Shown one piece after another: positions 15,292-23,560 of a DNA stretch of 64,000 bases (its first letter is position 1; each line of letters opens with the position of its first letter). This DNA is from Terribacillus halophilus (lineage in GTDB: Bacteria; Bacillota; Bacilli; Bacillales; Amphibacillaceae): the NCBI RefSeq assembly GCF_900101385.1, contig NZ_FMZB01000001.1, positions 496,001-560,000 on the forward strand, read 5' to 3'. The notes below the pieces were generated by a model, which was given only the letters and a program-made list of their open reading frames with translations, was not told the origin of the DNA and did not search any database. The translations under genes were made by a program, and so were the position numbers.

Positions 15292-15807
15292 GTGAAGCCT
15301 ATTCGATGGTTGAATCGATACGTTGAGGAATGCATGATGGTTTGTTTACTGTCTGTGATGGTCGTCGTCATTTCTGCACAAATCATCATGCGTTTTATCT
15401 TGGGATCGTCTATTGGCTGGTCGGAAGAATTAGCTCGTTACTGCTTTATATGGCTTGTTTTTATCGGGATAAGCTACGGAGTGAAAAAGCAGCGGCATAT
15501 AAGCATTGATGCAATCTATATATTGCTGAAGGGAAAGCAGCGAGTCATCCTCCATATCATTGTGAATTTGCTGTTCTTATCATTCGCAGTGATGCTATTG
15601 ATTTATGGCGGTAAAATCAGTACCCAGATTTATCTGTGGGGGCAGAGTTCTCCGGCTTTGCAAATAAATATGGGGTTGGTATATATGGCAGCACCTGTCA
15701 GTATGCTGCTGACATCCTGGCGAATCATACAGCAGCTGCTGCAACAATTCCATCTGCTCCGCAGCGGGGAAAAGCTGTCCGATGAAGAGCAAACATCTAC
15801 ATTCTAA
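15292..15807 (+). CDS. dctQ: TRAP transporter small membrane subunit
   Basis: 171 residues with four membrane helices, the DctQ fold. The conserved SIGWSEELARYCFIWLVFIG (mutated WxEE[LV]xR motif present as WSEELARYCF) and GVKKQRHISID are clear. It pairs with DctM to form the sodium- or proton-coupled permease. The GTG at 15292 follows GGGAGG at a suitable distance, 20 bp after dctP. Confidence 0.92.
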   Translation: MKPIRWLNRYVEECMMVCLLSVMVVVISAQIIMRFILGSSIGWSEELARYCFIWLVFIGISYGVKKQRHISIDAIYILLKGKQRVILHIIVNLLFLSFAVMLLIYGGKISTQIYLWGQSSPALQINMGLVYMAAPVSMLLTSWRIIQQLLQQFHLLRSGEKLSDEEQTSTF

Positions 15808-15838
15808 TGCTGGAAATATGATATTGGGAGAGTGAGAA

Positions 15839-17113
15839 ATGTCTGCAGTCATTATGTTTGGCAGCTTTGGTCTCTTGCTGTTATTAAGCGTCCCGATCGG
15901 TATTGCGCTAGCTTTGTCATCCATTGCTACGCTTTTATACGCGCAAGATATGCCGCTGGAATTTTTAGCCCAAGGATTAGTCACTTCGGTTGATTCCTTC
16001 CCTATCATGGCCGTGCCATTCTTTATATTGGCTGGAGAGATCATGGGTAAGGGTGGGCTTTCCAAACGATTGATCAAGGTAGCAGAATCGGTCGTTGGGA
16101 ATATAGCAGGCGGATTTGCGATGACAACGATTATTACCTGTTTTTTCTTTGCTGCCATATCAGGTTCTGGACCAGCTACTGTTGCCGCCGTCGGGGGAAT
16201 CATGATTCCTGCCATGGTTCAGATAGGTTATAGTAAGCAGTTTGCCGCTGGCATAGTCGCGGCTGCTGGAACATTAGGCGTGATTGTGCCTCCGAGTATT
16301 CCAATGATTATATACGGCGTAGCAAGCGGGACTGCGGTGGGTGATCTTTTTATAGCTGGCATACTGCCAGGTCTTTTGATTGCTTTGCTAATGCTTATCT
16401 ATGTTTATTTTTATGCCAGGAAGAAAGGATACAGCGGAACCGGGGAAGCATTTTCATTCATGCGCTTGCTACGAGCTGTCTGGGATGCCAAATGGGCACT
16501 GATTGTACCCGTGATCATCTTAGGTGGGATTTATGGTGGTTTCTTTACACCGACAGAAGCGGCGGTTGTCGCAGTTGTGTACGGTTTGATAGCGGGCGTG
16601 CTGCTGTATAAAGAATTGAAGCTTAAAGACTTGTATGAAGTATGCCGGAATGCAGCGTTGATGACGGCGACGATCATGCTGATTATCGGGGCTGCTACAG
16701 CATTCGGGAAAATCATGATCATTGAACAAATGCCTGCTAAAATTGCCGACGGAATGCTGTCGATTTCCGACAATCCTGTTATTCTGATGTCCCTAATTGT
16801 GATCTTGCTGCTTTTTGTCGGAATGGTGATGGATACAACGGCAGCAATCATTATTTTCACACCGCTGTTGATGCCGGTTGGAATCGAGCTCGGATTCGAT
16901 CCGGTACATTATGGGATAATCATCATCCTGACACTGGTCATCGGCTTCATCACACCACCTATCGGCGTCAATTTATTTGTTGCAAGCGAAATATCCGGCT
17001 TGTCGATCATGAAAATCTCAAAAGCCATCGTCCCTTATATCGCAATCATGCTCCTCGCACTGATTCTTATCATCCTCATTCCGGAAATAGCGCTGCTCTT
17101 ATTGGGTGGGTAG
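15839..17113 (+). CDS. dctM: TRAP transporter large permease
   Basis: 424 residues with about 12 helices, the transport subunit. Family motifs are PFFILAGEIMGKGGLSKRLI, ISGSGPATVAAVGGIMIPAM and the C-terminal GFITPPIGVNLFVASEISG. Drives solute uptake with an ion gradient after delivery by DctP. Separate DctQ and DctM subunits, no fusion. GGGAGAGTGAGAA precedes the ATG. A 63-bp gap leads to the TIM-barrel gene. Confidence 0.95.
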   Translation: MSAVIMFGSFGLLLLLSVPIGIALALSSIATLLYAQDMPLEFLAQGLVTSVDSFPIMAVPFFILAGEIMGKGGLSKRLIKVAESVVGNIAGGFAMTTIITCFFFAAISGSGPATVAAVGGIMIPAMVQIGYSKQFAAGIVAAAGTLGVIVPPSIPMIIYGVASGTAVGDLFIAGILPGLLIALLMLIYVYFYARKKGYSGTGEAFSFMRLLRAVWDAKWALIVPVIILGGIYGGFFTPTEAAVVAVVYGLIAGVLLYKELKLKDLYEVCRNAALMTATIMLIIGAATAFGKIMIIEQMPAKIADGMLSISDNPVILMSLIVILLLFVGMVMDTTAAIIIFTPLLMPVGIELGFDPVHYGIIIILTLVIGFITPPIGVNLFVASEISGLSIMKISKAIVPYIAIMLLALILIILIPEIALLLLGG

Positions 17114-17176
17114 CATCAGACAGAAAATACATGGCGGATTTTGCTCAGAAGAATGATCAAACAGAAAGGTTGATTC

Positions 17177-18010
17177 ATGTTGAAGGATCAATTTTCGTTG
17201 GCGCATCTGACAGCATTGGCATGTCCTCCTCCAGCCCTCACTTATATCGCAGCCAGGGCAGGCTTTGATTTTGTAAGCATCAGACCGATTTGTATGGGAT
17301 TGAGAGATGAACCTGATTATGACTTAGCTGCTAACAGGCAAATGCTGAGACAAACAAAAGCGGCACTTTGGGAAACCGGACTCCAAGTACTGGATATCGA
17401 GCTAGCAAGAATAGTGGATGGCATGAACACAAAACAATACGAACCAGCCTTTGAAGTCGGTGCAGAATTAGGGGCACGGCATGTGCTGTGCAGCGTATGG
17501 ACAGATGATGCTGTTTTTGCAAACGAACGTTTCATCGAATTATGTGAATTGGCTAGAATGTATCAATTAACGATAGAATTGGAATTCGTTCCTGTTGCAT
17601 CCGTTGCGACATTGAAACAGGCTGTCAGCATGCTGCACATTGCAGCTCAAGAAAATGCCGGGCTCATGATCGATGCGCATCATTTCCACCGTTCGAAAGA
17701 AAATGTAAGCGATCTCAAAGGAATACCTGCTGAATGGTTCCATATGTTTCACTTATGTGATGCAGTGAAAGAAATCCCAAGAACGAAAGAAAAGATGATA
17801 AAGATCATGCGGGAGGAGCGTCTTTACATCGGCGAGGGTGGTATTCCGATCAAAGAGATATTACAAGAGATTCCAAAAGTGCCCTATTCTTTAGAGATAC
17901 CGCATTTGCAGCGCTCAGAGAGGCTGGGTTTTGAAGAGTACGTCAAAAGGTGTTTACAGTCGGCAAAGGAATATATCAGTCTGAATCTGGATGATGTGAA
18001 CATATACTAG
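17177..18010 (+). CDS. Sugar isomerase/epimerase-like TIM barrel
   Basis: 277 residues of the xylose-isomerase-like TIM-barrel (AP endonuclease family 2) fold. The probable metal ligands are Glu in IELEFVPV, Asp and His in LMIDAHHFH, and Glu near the end in YSLEIPHLQ, the E-D-H-E set of isomerases and epimerases. Relatives include hydroxypyruvate isomerase, tagatose epimerase and IolE/IolH, so the reaction cannot be named. It lies between the transporter and the CoA-ester enzymes, suggesting it acts on the imported compound or an intermediate. The stop codon TAG is part of the third ACTAGT palindrome. Confidence 0.8.
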   Translation: MLKDQFSLAHLTALACPPPALTYIAARAGFDFVSIRPICMGLRDEPDYDLAANRQMLRQTKAALWETGLQVLDIELARIVDGMNTKQYEPAFEVGAELGARHVLCSVWTDDAVFANERFIELCELARMYQLTIELEFVPVASVATLKQAVSMLHIAAQENAGLMIDAHHFHRSKENVSDLKGIPAEWFHMFHLCDAVKEIPRTKEKMIKIMREERLYIGEGGIPIKEILQEIPKVPYSLEIPHLQRSERLGFEEYVKRCLQSAKEYISLNLDDVNIY

Positions 18011-18017
18011 TGTACAA
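18002..18017. promoter_or_regulatory. Putative GntR operator 3
   Basis: ATATACTAGTGTACAA overlaps the stop of the TIM-barrel gene and lies 18 bp before the citryl-CoA-lyase-like start. It shares TATACTAGTGT with operator 2. It may control an internal promoter for the CoA-ester half of the cluster. Confidence 0.5.
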
Positions 18018-18034
18018 GAATACGAGGTGAAAAC

Positions 18035-18862
18035 ATGAGCAGACGAAGTGCATTGGAGCATTACAAAAATGGCGGAGCTTGGTGGGAAACGGAGATCAGC
18101 GACATCAAGAAAAATCAAATCATCCTTCGCGGGAAAGAAGTAGAAGATTTGATCGGAAATGTTACCTACAGCCAAATGCTGTATTTTCTGCTGACAGGTA
18201 AGGAATTGACCGACCAGCAAGCCAAATTGTTTGAAAGTGTGCTCGTAGCCGGTGCCGACCATGGCCCGCGTGCCCCATCGATAGCGGCAGCGAGAATGGC
18301 AGCAACATGCGGTGTGAGCTTTAATTCGGCTATTGCCACTGGCATCAATATGTTGGGGGATATTCATGGCGGAGCTGTGGAAGGCGCAATGAACCTCTTG
18401 TATACAACGAAAGCGGAATTGTCTTCCAATACAAATGCTGTAGCGGAAAACGTCCAGCAGTTCCTGTCGGCAGGAAAGAAGCTGCCAGGTTTTGGTCATC
18501 AGCTGCATGACAAGGACCCGCGTGTGAGCAGGCTGTATGATTTGTCACAGAAAGTGATTGATAGCGGCGAAATAAGCGGAGAATATCTGGCAATTCTTGA
18601 GGACTATCGGCAATCCATGTCAGCAGTGAAGAAACGAGAGTTTACGGTAAATGTTGATGGTATTTCTGCAGCCATCCAGTGTGAAATCGGTATTCCGGCA
18701 GAAGCAGCAAAAGGTATCTTCTCCCTGTCACGAGGAATGGGGATAGTCGCCCATGCATACGAGGAGTTGATGCAAGGAACGTTGATCAAGGGCCCTTGTC
18801 CAAATGATGAGAAGCTTGTCCGATATACAGGTGTTATCCCGAATGACGCGCAAAAGGAGTGA
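18035..18862 (+). CDS. Citryl-CoA lyase-like enzyme (small citrate-synthase fold)
   Basis: 275 residues, much shorter than citrate synthase (about 370-430) and lacking its N-terminal domain, but keeping the active-site parts: a His in DIHGGAVEGAMN, PGFGHQLHDKDPR with the second His, and the Asp in VNVDGISAAIQCEIG. This is the make-up of stand-alone citryl-CoA lyases, which split an acyl-CoA into acetyl-CoA and a 2-oxoacid. The actual substrate here is unknown: citryl-CoA, citramalyl-CoA, methylcitryl-CoA or a new ester. GAGGTG precedes the ATG. A CoA-transferase that could load CoA is four genes downstream. Confidence 0.82.
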   Translation: MSRRSALEHYKNGGAWWETEISDIKKNQIILRGKEVEDLIGNVTYSQMLYFLLTGKELTDQQAKLFESVLVAGADHGPRAPSIAAARMAATCGVSFNSAIATGINMLGDIHGGAVEGAMNLLYTTKAELSSNTNAVAENVQQFLSAGKKLPGFGHQLHDKDPRVSRLYDLSQKVIDSGEISGEYLAILEDYRQSMSAVKKREFTVNVDGISAAIQCEIGIPAEAAKGIFSLSRGMGIVAHAYEELMQGTLIKGPCPNDEKLVRYTGVIPNDAQKE

Positions 18863-18868
18863 GAGCAA

Positions 18869-20296
18869 ATGCGAAAGGCCCGGCCATTCGTGAATGGGAT
18901 TTGGTTGGAGGATAATCGCGAGCCTATGCCAGTGATAGGTCCCTATCAAGGTGAAACAGTTGGTGTCCAATTCAAGGCGGACAAAAATGAGGTTGCCCAA
19001 GCGTTGGAAGCAGCACGTCTCCATAAGAAAAAGATTTCAAATCTTTCACCTGCTTTCCGGGCAAAGGTGCTGTATCGGGCAGCAGTCCTGCTGGAGGAAC
19101 GCAAGGAAGAATTTGCGATTCTGATTGCAAAAGAAGTGGGCAAGGCGCTGAAAAATACGCGTGATGAGGTTGCCCGCTCGATTGAAACATTGCTGCTGTC
19201 AGCCGAGGAAGCAAAACGGCTGTTTGGGGAAACATTGCCGGGAGGGGCATCAGACCGTGGGACTTCCTCCATGGCGTTGACATTCCGCATCCCAGTAGGA
19301 GTGGTTGCAGCAATTACCCCATTTAATGCGCCGCTGAATTTGATTTGTCATAAAATTGGTCCGAGTTTTGCCGCTGGAAATGTCACCTTATTGAAACCAG
19401 CACCGCAAGCGCCTTTGATCGCGACAGCACTTGTGGAATTGCTGCTGGAAGCCGGGATGCCCGTCCAAGCAATTCATATGGTCTTGGGCGGAAAGGAAAT
19501 AGGTGAACAAATCGTGCAGGATGATCGAGTGAATCTTGTTTCATTCACCGGAGGCGTTCCAGGTGGCAGGCAAATCAGCCAGACTGCCGGGATGAAAAAG
19601 GTGCTGCTGGAACTCGGAGGCAATGCAGGAACCATAGTGCATCAGGATGCCGATGTAGAGCGGGCGGCTGCCATTTGTGCAAAAACAGGGTTTAGTAATG
19701 CCGGTCAAAGCTGCATTTCTGTCCAGCGCATTTATGTCCACGAGCAAATCTTTCTCCCATTTGTCGAGAAGTTAAAGCATTTCACGGCAGCGCTCATTGT
19801 CGGCAATCCGGAAGATGAACGTACGGATGTCGGGTGTGTCGTGAACAGGCAGACAGCAGAGCGGGTCAAACAGTGGATCGATGAAGCCGTGGCGGAAGGA
19901 GCAGAACTCATCCACGGCGGAAATGCAGTCGGCGCTTCCATCGATCCGGCAATATTGCTGAAACCAAAAAAACGAAGCAAGGTCGTGTGCCAGGAAGTTT
20001 TCGGTCCCGTTGTCAGTGTACTGCCGTATGCCGATTTGGATGAAGCAATCAAAGATGTGAACGATTCGGAATTCGGGCTGCAAGCGGGCATTTTTTCAAA
20101 CTCACTGGAAGTCATCCGCAAGGCTGCAAGAGAACTGGAAGTCGGCGGCGTAGTCGTCAATGGTTCGTCGAATTTTCGTCTTGATCATTGGCCGTATGGC
20201 GGTTTAAAGGATAGCGGCATCGGCAGGGAAGGTCCACGATTTGCTGCAGAAGAAATGACGGAAATGAAGATGATCGTGCTGCAGGATCTCCTGTGA
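18869..20296 (+). CDS. NAD(P)-dependent aldehyde dehydrogenase
   Basis: 475 residues of the ALDH superfamily. Catalytic Cys in NAGQSCISVQRIY, general-base Glu in LLELGGNAG, the oxyanion Asn in TPFNAPLNL, and the GxxxxG-type cofactor loop FTGGVPGG are present. Closest in style to lactaldehyde/glyceraldehyde-3-phosphate-type and succinate-semialdehyde ALDHs. No CoA-acylating features are evident. It begins 6 bp after the lyase gene with AAGGAG in that gene's last codons. It would oxidise the aldehyde produced by the ThDP enzyme next to it; this link is inference. Confidence 0.92.
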   Translation: MRKARPFVNGIWLEDNREPMPVIGPYQGETVGVQFKADKNEVAQALEAARLHKKKISNLSPAFRAKVLYRAAVLLEERKEEFAILIAKEVGKALKNTRDEVARSIETLLLSAEEAKRLFGETLPGGASDRGTSSMALTFRIPVGVVAAITPFNAPLNLICHKIGPSFAAGNVTLLKPAPQAPLIATALVELLLEAGMPVQAIHMVLGGKEIGEQIVQDDRVNLVSFTGGVPGGRQISQTAGMKKVLLELGGNAGTIVHQDADVERAAAICAKTGFSNAGQSCISVQRIYVHEQIFLPFVEKLKHFTAALIVGNPEDERTDVGCVVNRQTAERVKQWIDEAVAEGAELIHGGNAVGASIDPAILLKPKKRSKVVCQEVFGPVVSVLPYADLDEAIKDVNDSEFGLQAGIFSNSLEVIRKAARELEVGGVVVNGSSNFRLDHWPYGGLKDSGIGREGPRFAAEEMTEMKMIVLQDLL

Positions 20297-20329
20297 GCAG
20301 GACACAAAGAGCTAGGAGGGTACTTTATC

Positions 20330-22093
20330 ATGAAAAAACTGATTTCGGCGCAGTTAGTCAAATACCTGGAATCCCGCGGTGTAAAGCATATCTTCGGTTT
20401 GTGCGGCCATACCAATATCGCAGTGCTGGCTGAATTGGAAAAAAGCTCGATCAAATTCATCAATGTGCGCCATGAGCAAATCGCGGCACATGCAGCGGAT
20501 GGGTACGCCAGGGTGACAAAAAAGGCAGCAGTAGTACTGAGTCATTTAGGGCCCGGTTTGACGAATGCCGCAACCGGTGTTGCCAATGCGGCTTTGGATT
20601 CGATACCTATGGTAGTCATTGCAGGCGACGTACCAAGTTACTACTACGGGAAGCATCCTCACCAGGAAGTGAATATGCACGCTGACGGCGCTCAATATGA
20701 AATTTACCGTCCGTTCGTCAAACGAGCATGGCGCGTTGATCAGGCAGAGCTTTTTCCAGAAATCCTTCAAAAAGCATTCCAGCTGGCAGAAAGCGGCCGC
20801 CCAGGCCCTGTCCTTATTTCGGTGCCGATGGATATATTCTCGACGAAAATCGAGGAAGAGGCTTTCAGACTGTTGGATCATCATATCCAGGTGGTGGAAA
20901 AACCTTCATTGGATGAAGAAACGGCAGCATGCATCGTAGAGAAACTGGCAAAAGCAGAGCGTCCGGTTCTGTATGCCGGTGGCGGTGTCGTATTGGCTGA
21001 TGCCACGCGCGAGCTGCGGGAATTTGCCGAGCATCTGAATATTCCGGTCGCCCATTCCTTGATGGGAAAAGGAGCATTGCCTGATGATCATGAGTTGGCA
21101 CTTGGCATGACTGGCTTTTGGGGAACAAAATTCATCAATGAGCAAACGAAAAATGCTGATTATCTTTTCGGAGCGGGTACGCGTTTTTCAGAAGCCGATT
21201 CAAGCTCTTGGTATGATAACGTAACTTTCGATTTCCCGAAAACAAAATTGATTCATATCGATATCGACCCAAACGAGATTGGACGCAATTATCCTGCTGA
21301 AATTGGCGCAGTTGCTGACTTGAAAAAAGCCTTCATCACATTGAATCGTGTGGCAAAGCGGTTGTATCCAGATGGTATTGACCGAAACGAGCAATTAAGA
21401 GAAGCAATCGTAAACTATCGCCAATCACTTCGGGAGAGCATTTCTAAAAATGTGAGCAGCACTTCCTTCCCGATGAAACCAGAGCGTATCTTGGCTGAGG
21501 TGCGTGATGTCCTGCCGCGGGATGCATATCTTACAACGGATGTAGGCTGGAATAAAAATGGCGTTGGGCAGCAGTTCCCTATTTACACACCAGGATCCAT
21601 TTTGACACCGGGTGGTTTTGCTACAATGGGCTTCGGCAGTTCTGCAGCAATCGGGGCAAAAATAGCCGCACCGGACAAAGTGGTGGTGTCGTTGATTGGT
21701 GATGGCGGATTCGGACAAAATCCGTCTGTGCTCGCCACAGCAAAAGAAGAAAATATCCCGGTTGTTTGGGTTGTCATGAATAATAGTGCGTTTGGTACTA
21801 TCGCTGGTCTGGAAATGGCACATTACGATACAACCTATGGCACACGATTCCAGGCAGATGGCGAAAGTTATACACCGGATTTTGCTGCCATCGCCAAAGG
21901 ATATGGCATCAAAGGAATCAAAATAGAATCCGCTGCACAATTCAAAGGTGTGCTGAAAGAAGCAATTGCCGCAAATGAACCGGTAGTAATCGATGTAGCG
22001 ATGAAAAATGAGCCAGTTCCGACAGACGGAAAGTGGAATATCAATGATATATATTCTCCTGATGACGATAAGTCACATGTGAGCATTCCTTAA
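20330..22093 (+). CDS. Thiamine-diphosphate-dependent enzyme (acetolactate synthase-like)
   Basis: 587 residues with three domains of the acetolactate synthase/oxoacid decarboxylase family. The N-terminal Pyr domain has the activating Glu in VRHEQIAAHAADGYAR; the C-terminal PP domain has the GDG...N cofactor motif, GDGGFGQNPSVLATAKEENI to MNNSAFG. The activating Glu argues against glyoxylate carboligase, which lacks it. No regulatory ilvH-like subunit is nearby. It may decarboxylate a 2-oxoacid or condense it with an aldehyde. AGGAGG precedes the ATG. It is translated between the ALDH and CoA-transferase genes. Confidence 0.88.
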   Translation: MKKLISAQLVKYLESRGVKHIFGLCGHTNIAVLAELEKSSIKFINVRHEQIAAHAADGYARVTKKAAVVLSHLGPGLTNAATGVANAALDSIPMVVIAGDVPSYYYGKHPHQEVNMHADGAQYEIYRPFVKRAWRVDQAELFPEILQKAFQLAESGRPGPVLISVPMDIFSTKIEEEAFRLLDHHIQVVEKPSLDEETAACIVEKLAKAERPVLYAGGGVVLADATRELREFAEHLNIPVAHSLMGKGALPDDHELALGMTGFWGTKFINEQTKNADYLFGAGTRFSEADSSSWYDNVTFDFPKTKLIHIDIDPNEIGRNYPAEIGAVADLKKAFITLNRVAKRLYPDGIDRNEQLREAIVNYRQSLRESISKNVSSTSFPMKPERILAEVRDVLPRDAYLTTDVGWNKNGVGQQFPIYTPGSILTPGGFATMGFGSSAAIGAKIAAPDKVVVSLIGDGGFGQNPSVLATAKEENIPVVWVVMNNSAFGTIAGLEMAHYDTTYGTRFQADGESYTPDFAAIAKGYGIKGIKIESAAQFKGVLKEAIAANEPVVIDVAMKNEPVPTDGKWNINDIYSPDDDKSHVSIP

Positions 22094-22110
22094 GAAGGGA
22101 GGAGAAGATC

Positions 22111-23304
22111 ATGCCAACACCTTTAGAGGGTGTGAAAGTGCTGGACGTTTCCACCATGATCGCAGCACCATTCGGAACTGCATTGCTCGGGGATTTTGGT
22201 GCGGAAGTTACAAAAGTTGAAATTCCAGGAAGAGGAGATACGTCAAGAAGTGTCGGTCCATTCAAGGGTGATGAGCCATTACGCTGGCCCGGTTTGTCAC
22301 GGAATAAAAAATCATTGACGCTGGATTTGCATAAAGCAGCAGGTGTGGAAATTATGAAAAAGCTTGCTGCGACGCATGATATCCTCATCGAGAATTTCCG
22401 CCCTGGGACACTGGAAAAATGGAGCGTCGGCTATGATGTCTTAAAAGAAATCAATCCAGATTTAATCATGATTCGTGTTTCTGGCTATGGGCAGACTGGA
22501 CCATACCGGGAAAAGGCCGGCTTCGGGACCCCTGCCACAGCATTCAGCGGCTACACGTATTTACAAGGATTCACCGACCGGCACCCGGTCAGTCCGCCAT
22601 TTTCCTTAACGGATTATATTTGCGGAATCTATGTGGCCTTTGCCGCTGTTACAGCGCTGTATCACCGTGATACAAATACATCCGGGGCTGGGCAGATGAT
22701 AGATGTCGCACTTTATGAGTCGGTTTTTCGCATGATGGAATTTCTCGTGGCCGAATACGATCAGCTCGGAAAAATTCGTGAACGTTCCCCTGGTTTAGCA
22801 GGACATTCGTCCCCCTCCGGAACCTTCAAAACGAAGGATGAGCATTGGGTCGTGCTGGTTACGAGCACTGATACAACCTTCAATCGCCTGGCAGCTGCAA
22901 TGAACCGCGCTGATTTACTGACAGACCCGCATTTCCATACGAACGCAAGCCGACTGGAAAATAATGAAGCAATCAATCAAATTGTTGCCGATTGGATCAG
23001 CAATCATCCGCGGGAAGCGTTATTGAAAAAGCTGGATGAATTCGGTGTGCCAATCAGTCCGGTGCTCAGCATAGCTGATATATTTGCAAATGAGCACTAT
23101 CAGGCACGTGAAAACATTGTAGAAGTGCAGCATCCTCGGCTTGGAGCCATCAAAGTACCCGGTATTGTTCCCAAATTTGAGAAGACACCAGGCAGTATCC
23201 GGTCGATTGCACCGGATTTGGGGGAGCATAATGAAGAAATTTTGGAGGGCTTAGGTTATTCCCTTGTGGAGATAGAGACGTTGAAACAAAATGGCGTAAT
23301 ATAA
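22111..23304 (+). CDS. Class III (CaiB/BaiF) CoA-transferase
   Basis: 397 residues of the family III CoA-transferases, interlocked dimers that move CoA between carboxylic acids through an aspartyl-CoA intermediate. The catalytic Asp lies in FSLTDYICGIYVA (about 169). Other marks are the N-terminal LEGVKVLDVSTMIAAPF, ENFRPGTLEKWSVGYD and SGYGQTGPY. AAGGGAGGAG precedes the ATG. Last gene of the cluster; it would make the CoA ester cleaved by the lyase-like enzyme. The natural acid acceptor and donor are unknown. Confidence 0.92.
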   Translation: MPTPLEGVKVLDVSTMIAAPFGTALLGDFGAEVTKVEIPGRGDTSRSVGPFKGDEPLRWPGLSRNKKSLTLDLHKAAGVEIMKKLAATHDILIENFRPGTLEKWSVGYDVLKEINPDLIMIRVSGYGQTGPYREKAGFGTPATAFSGYTYLQGFTDRHPVSPPFSLTDYICGIYVAFAAVTALYHRDTNTSGAGQMIDVALYESVFRMMEFLVAEYDQLGKIRERSPGLAGHSSPSGTFKTKDEHWVVLVTSTDTTFNRLAAAMNRADLLTDPHFHTNASRLENNEAINQIVADWISNHPREALLKKLDEFGVPISPVLSIADIFANEHYQARENIVEVQHPRLGAIKVPGIVPKFEKTPGSIRSIAPDLGEHNEEILEGLGYSLVEIETLKQNGVI

Positions 23305-23361
23305 CAACTCTAGTTTATCAATAGTATAGCGGGTTAAAGATAAACAGAACCGAGGCACGAT

Positions 23362-23400
23362 CAGCAAGGATAAGGCAGTTTGCCATCCTTGCTGTTTTAT
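23362..23400 (+). terminator. Terminator of the catabolic cluster
   Basis: CAGCAAGGAT / ATCCTTGCTG with an inner GGCA-GTT-TGCC and a T-rich tail, 58 bp after the CoA-transferase stop. It resembles the tRNA-Arg terminator inside the att repeats: AGCAAGG, AGGCAGTTTGCC and CCTTGCT are shared. Confidence 0.75.
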
Positions 23401-23560
23401 TTTTTTAATTCCTTTGATGGCTTTACAAAGTAAGGGAAACAATTATAATAAAAAATATATTGATTAAGTAAACTTAACTTTTGGTGAATGATGCTGACTG
23501 AAAAGCATACATGTCTAATATGCTCTAGCTGTAGTTCCCCTGCAGAAGGAGAAATGAATT

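Noticed and set aside
20330-22093. Glyoxylate carboligase, forming a glyoxylate pathway with the TIM barrel as hydroxypyruvate isomerase
   Set aside because: The activating Glu (VRHEQ) that carboligase lacks is present, and no tartronate semialdehyde reductase or glycerate kinase is nearby.
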